Assembly (NCBI GenBank): GCA_037893245.1
Contig: JBAIAA010001562.1
Location: forward strand, 98,731 to 162,730
Length of the DNA: 64,000 nt
Origin: Crossaster papposus
Lineage: Eukaryota > Echinodermata > Asteroidea > Velatida > Solasteridae
Direction of reading: 5' to 3'
Shown here: one piece after another, positions 60,017 to 64,000 of the stretch
Numbering within the stretch: the stretch's first letter is position 1
Layout of the letters: every line of letters starts with the position of its first letter
Made by a program: the position numbers and the translations under genes
Notes under the pieces: model-generated
Told to the model about the DNA's origin: nothing
The model's input: the letters and a program-made list of their open reading frames with translations, nothing else
The model's database searches: none

Positions 60017-62246
60017 ATGTAAAGGGAAAGAAGTGTGCATAAGAAATATGTAAAGGGAAAGAAGTGTGCATAAGAAATATGTAAAGGGAAAGAAGTGTGC
60101 ATAAGAAATATGTAAAGGGAAAGAAGTGTGCATAAGAAATATGTAAAGGGAAAGAAGTGTGCATAAGAAATATGTAAAGGGAAAGAAGTGTGCATAAGAA
60201 ATATGTAAAGGGAAAGAAGTGTGCATAAGAAATATGTAAAGGGAAAGAAGTGTGCATAAGAAATATGTAAAGGGAAAGAAGTGTGCATAAGAAATATGTA
60301 AAGGGAAAGAAGTGTGCATAAGAAATATGTAAAGGGAAAGAAGTGTGCATAAGAAATATGTAAAAGGAAAGAAGTGTGCATAAGAAATATGTAAAGGGAA
60401 AGAAGTGTGCATAAGAAATATGTAAAGGGAAAGAAGTGTGCATAAGAAATATGTAAAGGGAAAGAAGTGTGCATAAGAAATATGTAAAGGGAAAGAAGTG
60501 TGCATAAGAAATATGTAAAGGGAAAGAAGTGTGCATAAGAAATATGTAAAGGGAAAGAAGTGTGCATAAGAAATATGTAAAGGGAAAGAAGTGTGCATAA
60601 GAAATATGTAAAGGGAAAGAAGTGTGCATAAGAAATATGTAAAGGGAAAGAAGTGTGCATAAGAAATATGTAAAGGGAAAGAAGTGTGCATAAGAAATAT
60701 GTAAAGGGAAAGAAGTGTGCATACGAAATATGTAAAGGGAAAGAAGTGTGCATAAGAAATATGTAAAGGGAAAGAAGTGTGCATAAGAAATATGTAAAGG
60801 GAAAGAAGTGTGCATAAGAAATATGTAAAGGGAAAGAAGTGTGCATAAGAAATATGTAAAGGGAAAGAAGTGTGCATAAGAAATATGTAAAGGAAAAGAA
60901 GTGTGCATAAGAAATATGCAAAGGGAAAGAAGTGTGCATAAGAAATATGTAAAGGGAAAGAAGTGTGCATAAGAAATATGTAAAGGGAAAGAAGTGTGCA
61001 TAGGAAATATGTAAAGGGAAAGAAGTGTGCATAAGAAATATGTAAAGGGAAAGAAGTGTGCATAAGAAATATGTAAAGGGAAAGAAGTGTGCATAAGAAA
61101 TATGTAAAGGGAAAGAAGTGTGCATAAGAAATATGTAAAGGGAAAGAAGTGTGCATAAGAAATATGTAAAGGGAAAGAAGTGTGCATAAGAAATATGTAA
61201 AGGGAAAGAAGTGTGCATAAGAAATATGTAAAGGGAAAGAAGTGTGCATAAGAAATATGTAAAGGGAAAGAAGTGTGCATAAGAAATATGTAAAGGGAAA
61301 GAAGTGTGCATAAGAAATATGTAAAGGGAAAGAAGTGTGCATAAGAAATATGTAAAGGGAAATAAGTGTGCATAAGAAAAATGTAAAGGAAAGAAGTGTG
61401 CATAAGAAATATGTAAAGGGAAAGAAGTGTGCATAAGAAATATGTAAAGGGAAAGAAGTGTGCATAAGAAATATGTAAAGGGAAAGAAGTGTGCATAAGA
61501 AATATGTAAAGGGAAATAAGTGTGCATAAGAAAAATGTAAAGGAAAGAAGTGTGCATAAGAAATATGTAAAGGGAAAGAAGTGTGCATAAGAAATATGTA
61601 AAGGGAAAGAAGTGTGCATAAGAAATATGTAAAGAGAAAGAAGTGTGCATAAGAAATATGTAAAGGGAAAGAAGTGTGCATAAGAAATATGTAAAGGGAA
61701 AGAAGTGTGCATAAGAAATATGTAAAGGGAAAGAAGTGTGCATAAGAAATATGTAAAGGGAAAGAAGTGTGCATAACAAATATGTAAAGGGAAAGAAGTG
61801 TGCATACGAAATATGTAAAGGGAAAGAAGTGTGCATAAGAAATATGTAAAGGGAAAGAAGTGTGCATAAGAAATATGTAAAGGGAAAGAAGTGTGCATAA
61901 GAAATATGTAAAGGGAAAGAAGTGTGCATAAGAAATATGTAAAGGGAAAGAAGTGTGCATAAGAAATATGTAAAGGGAAAGAAGTGTGCATAAGAAATAT
62001 GTAAAGGGAAAGAAGTGTGCATAAGAAATATGTAAAGGGAAAGAAGTGTGCATAAGAAATATGTAAAGGGAAAGAAGTGTGCATAAGAAATATGTAAAGG
62101 GAAAGGAGTGTGCATAAGAAATATGTAAAGGGAAAGAAGTGTGCATAAGAAATATGTAAAGGGAAAGAAGTGTGCATAAGAAATATGTAAAGGGAAAGAA
62201 GTGTGCATAAGAAATATGTAAAGGGAAAGAAGTGTGCATAAGAAAT

Positions 62247-62282
62247 AAACACATGATGTGGGAACAAGCCCTCGAGTTAAAT
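62247..62282. repeat. 36-bp module, type A (copy 48)
   Basis: Type A with CTCGAG, the copy of 59981 within the 2266-bp duplication. 36 monomers follow. Confidence 0.95.
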
Positions 62283-63398
62283 ATGTAAAGGGAAAGAAGT
62301 GTGCATAAGAAATATGTAAAGGGAAAGAAGTGTGCATAAGAAATATGTAAAGGGAAAGAAGTGTGCATAAGAAATATGTAAAGGGAAAGAAGTGTGCATA
62401 AGAAATATGTAAAGGGAAAGAAGTGTGCATAAGAAATATGTAAAGGGAAAGAAGTGTGCATAAGAAATATGTAAAGGGAAAGAAGTGTGCATAAGAAATA
62501 TGTAAAGGGAAAGAAGTGTGCATAAGAAATATGTAAAGGGAAAGAAGTGTGCATAAGAAATATGTAAAGGGAAAGAAGTGTGCATAAGAAATATGTAAAG
62601 GGAAAGAAGTGTGCATAAGAAATATGTAAAAGGAAAGAAGTGTGCATAAGAAATATGTAAAGGGAAAGAAGTGTGCATAAGAAATATGTAAAGGGAAAGA
62701 AGTGTGCATAAGAAATATGTAAAGGGAAAGAAGTGTGCATAAGAAATATGTAAAGGGAAAGAAGTGTGCATAAGAAATATGTAAAGGGAAAGAAGTGTGC
62801 ATAAGAAATATGTAAAGGGAAAGAAGTGTGCATAAGAAATATGTAAAGGGAAAGAAGTGTGCATAAGAAATATGTAAAGGGAAAGAAGTGTGCATAAGAA
62901 ATATGTAAAGGGAAAGAAGTGTGCATAAGAAATATGTAAAGGGAAAGAAGTGTGCATAAGAAATATGTAAAGGGAAAGAAGTGTGCATACGAAATATGTA
63001 AAGGGAAAGAAGTGTGCATAAGAAATATGTAAAGGGAAAGAAGTGTGCATAAGAAATATGTAAAGGGAAAGAAGTGTGCATAAGAAATATGTAAAGGGAA
63101 AGAAGTGTGCATAAGAAATATGTAAAGGGAAAGAAGTGTGCATAAGAAATATGTAAAGGAAAAGAAGTGTGCATAAGAAATATGCAAAGGGAAAGAAGTG
63201 TGCATAAGAAATATGTAAAGGGAAAGAAGTGTGCATAAGAAATATGTAAAGGGAAAGAAGTGTGCATAAGAAATATGTAAAGGGAAAGAAGTGTGCATAA
63301 GAAATATGTAAAGGGAAAGAAGTGTGCATAAGAAATATGTAAAGGGAAAGAAGTGTGCATAAGAAATATGTAAAGGGAAAGAAGTGTGCATAAGAAAT

Positions 63399-63501
63399 AA
63401 ACACATGATGTGGGAACAAGCCCTCGAGTTAAATATGTAAAGGGGCAGAAGTGTGCATAAGAAATAAACACATGATGTGGGAACAAGCCCTCGAGTTAAA
63501 T
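63399..63501. repeat. Tandem pair of 36-bp modules (copies 49 and 50)
   Basis: Modules at 63399-63434 and 63466-63501, both with CTCGAG. The single monomer between them reads AAGGGGCAG, two changes from the reference. Confidence 0.95.
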
Positions 63502-64000
63502 ATGTAAAGGGAAAGAAGTGTGCATAAGAAATATGTAAAGGGAAAGAAGTGTGCATAAGAAATATGTAAAGGGAAAGAAGTGTGCATAAGAAATATGTAA
63601 AGGGAAAGAAGTGTGCATAAGAAATATGTAAAGGGAAAGAAGTGTGCATAAGAAATATGTAAAGGGAAAGAAGTGTGCATACGAAATATGTAAAGGGAAA
63701 GAAGTGTGCATAAGAAATATGTAAAGGGAAAGAAGTGTGCATAAGAAATATGTAAAGGGAAAGAAGTGTGCATAAGAAATATGTAAAGGGAAAGAAGTGT
63801 GCATAAGAAATATGTAAAGGGAAAGAAGTGTGCATAAGAAATATGTAAAGGGCAAGAAGTGTGCATAAGAAATATGTAAAAGGAAAGAAGTGTGCATAAG
63901 AAATATGTAAAGGGAAAGAAGTGTGCATAAGAAATATGTAAAGGGAAAGAAGTGTGCATAAGAAATATGTAAAGGGAAAGAAGTGTGCATACGAAATATG
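63502..64000. repeat. Right-edge monomer run, 16 copies
   Basis: No module. Variants are CATACG near 63680, GGGCAAG near 63851, AAAAGG near 63880 and CATACG in the last complete monomer. The array continues past the window edge in the same phase. Confidence 0.9.

Larger units (their letters stand above)
58900..63300. repeat. 2266-bp tandem duplication, two copies
   Basis: Features recur at exactly 2266 bp: AAGAAAAATG at 59108 and 59262 against 61374 and 61528, AAAGAG (59365 and 61631), CATACG, AAAGGAG (about 59836 and 62102), the module (59981 and 62247), AAAAGG (60361 and 62627), CATACG (60724 and 62990) and ATGCAAAG (60919 and 63185). At one site the copies differ: A at 59511, C at 61777, G in most monomers. 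Outer limits are approximate. Confidence 0.9.
1..64000. repeat. 31-bp satellite array, about 2007 monomers
   Basis: The window is filled by head-to-tail copies of a 31-bp unit (reference copy 1-31). Each copy has a 13-base pure purine run, AAAGGGAAAGAAG, then TGTGCATAAG, then an A/T-rich end. Base content of the + strand unit is 15 A, 9 G, 6 T and 1 C, with no CpG. All copies have one orientation; I saw no inversion. Most differ from the reference by 0-1 substitutions. Recurrent variants are CATACG, CATAATAAAT, GGGACAG, GGGAAATAAG, GACATATG, GTGCGC and GGAAAAG. Length is fully explained by 31n plus 36 bp per module plus 36 single-base indels, so no foreign DNA is inserted. A structural or heterochromatic role is inferred from family behaviour; no function is shown by the sequence. 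Confidence 0.98.

Noticed and set aside
6726..63928. Very long minus-strand open reading frames (up to about 5,200 codons) as genes
   Set aside because: All three frames are equally open, the predicted residues simply cycle through the three frames of the monomer, start points are TTG or ATG codons inside repeats, and frames end at chance mutations or module stops. No codon bias, domain or flanking gene structure supports coding.
1..64000. CRISPR array
   Set aside because: Repeat lengths of 31 and 36 bp are in the CRISPR range, but there are no unique spacers: everything between modules is the same monomer, and no cas gene is present.
1..64000. Telomeric repeat
   Set aside because: The unit is 31 bp, lacks a TTAGGG-like or other short telomere motif and shows higher-order duplications typical of internal satellites.
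1..64000. tRNA, rRNA, promoter or terminator elements
   Set aside because: No stem-loop RNA gene signature, box A/B pair or other unique sequence is visible. TATA- or AATAAA-like strings are repeat by-products.
1..64000. Assignment to a species or named satellite (for example avian W-chromosome XhoI repeats)
   Set aside because: The XhoI site and repeat nature are superficial similarities; the unit length and base order do not match what I know of that family, and nothing else identifies the organism.

Overview
The whole 64 kb window is one uninterrupted tandem satellite array. I find no gene, RNA gene, transposable element or unique sequence in it. The basic unit is a 31-bp monomer (positions 1-31 are a clean example; its core is the purine run AAAGGGAAAGAAG followed by TGTGCATAAG). 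It is always in the same orientation, about 32% G+C, with nine G and a single C per + strand copy. About 2007 monomers are present. Fifty copies of a second element, a 36-bp module carrying CACATGATGTG, GAACAAGCCC and usually CTCGAG, sit between monomers, always at the same point of the monomer (after GAAAT, before ATGTAAAG). The arithmetic closes to the base: 2007 x 31, plus 50 x 36, plus 36 single-base indels (27 losses, 9 gains), plus one trailing base, equals 64,000.

This is eukaryotic satellite DNA, of the kind found in pericentromeric, subtelomeric or sex-chromosome heterochromatin, presumably from a long-read assembly. Nothing in the sequence identifies the species, and I do not recognise the monomer as a named family.

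Layout: 1-10.7 kb is a variant-rich mosaic with modules mostly alone. 10.7-14.4 kb is an almost perfectly homogenised run of about 119 monomers. 14.4-34.8 kb is a loose higher-order domain: modules often come in pairs 67 bp apart, GACATATG monomer clusters recur, and blocks of 873 bp and 2.2-3.7 kb are reiterated. 34.8-37.5 kb holds module pairs and triplets. 37.5-46.4 kb contains a 1332-bp tandem duplication, a 3240-bp duplication and a second module type. 46.3-60 kb has no module at all but carries repeated blocks with CpG-bearing GTGCGC monomers. 58.8-63.4 kb is a 2266-bp duplication, and a last module pair lies near 63.4 kb.

The minus strand is free of stop codons in all three frames of the monomer. 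Because 31 is not a multiple of 3, this gives open frames of up to about 5,200 codons with a 31-residue period. They are a by-product of the repeat and are not annotated as genes. The most interesting content is the two-element architecture, its nested duplication history, and the possibility that the module is a spaced protein-binding site.
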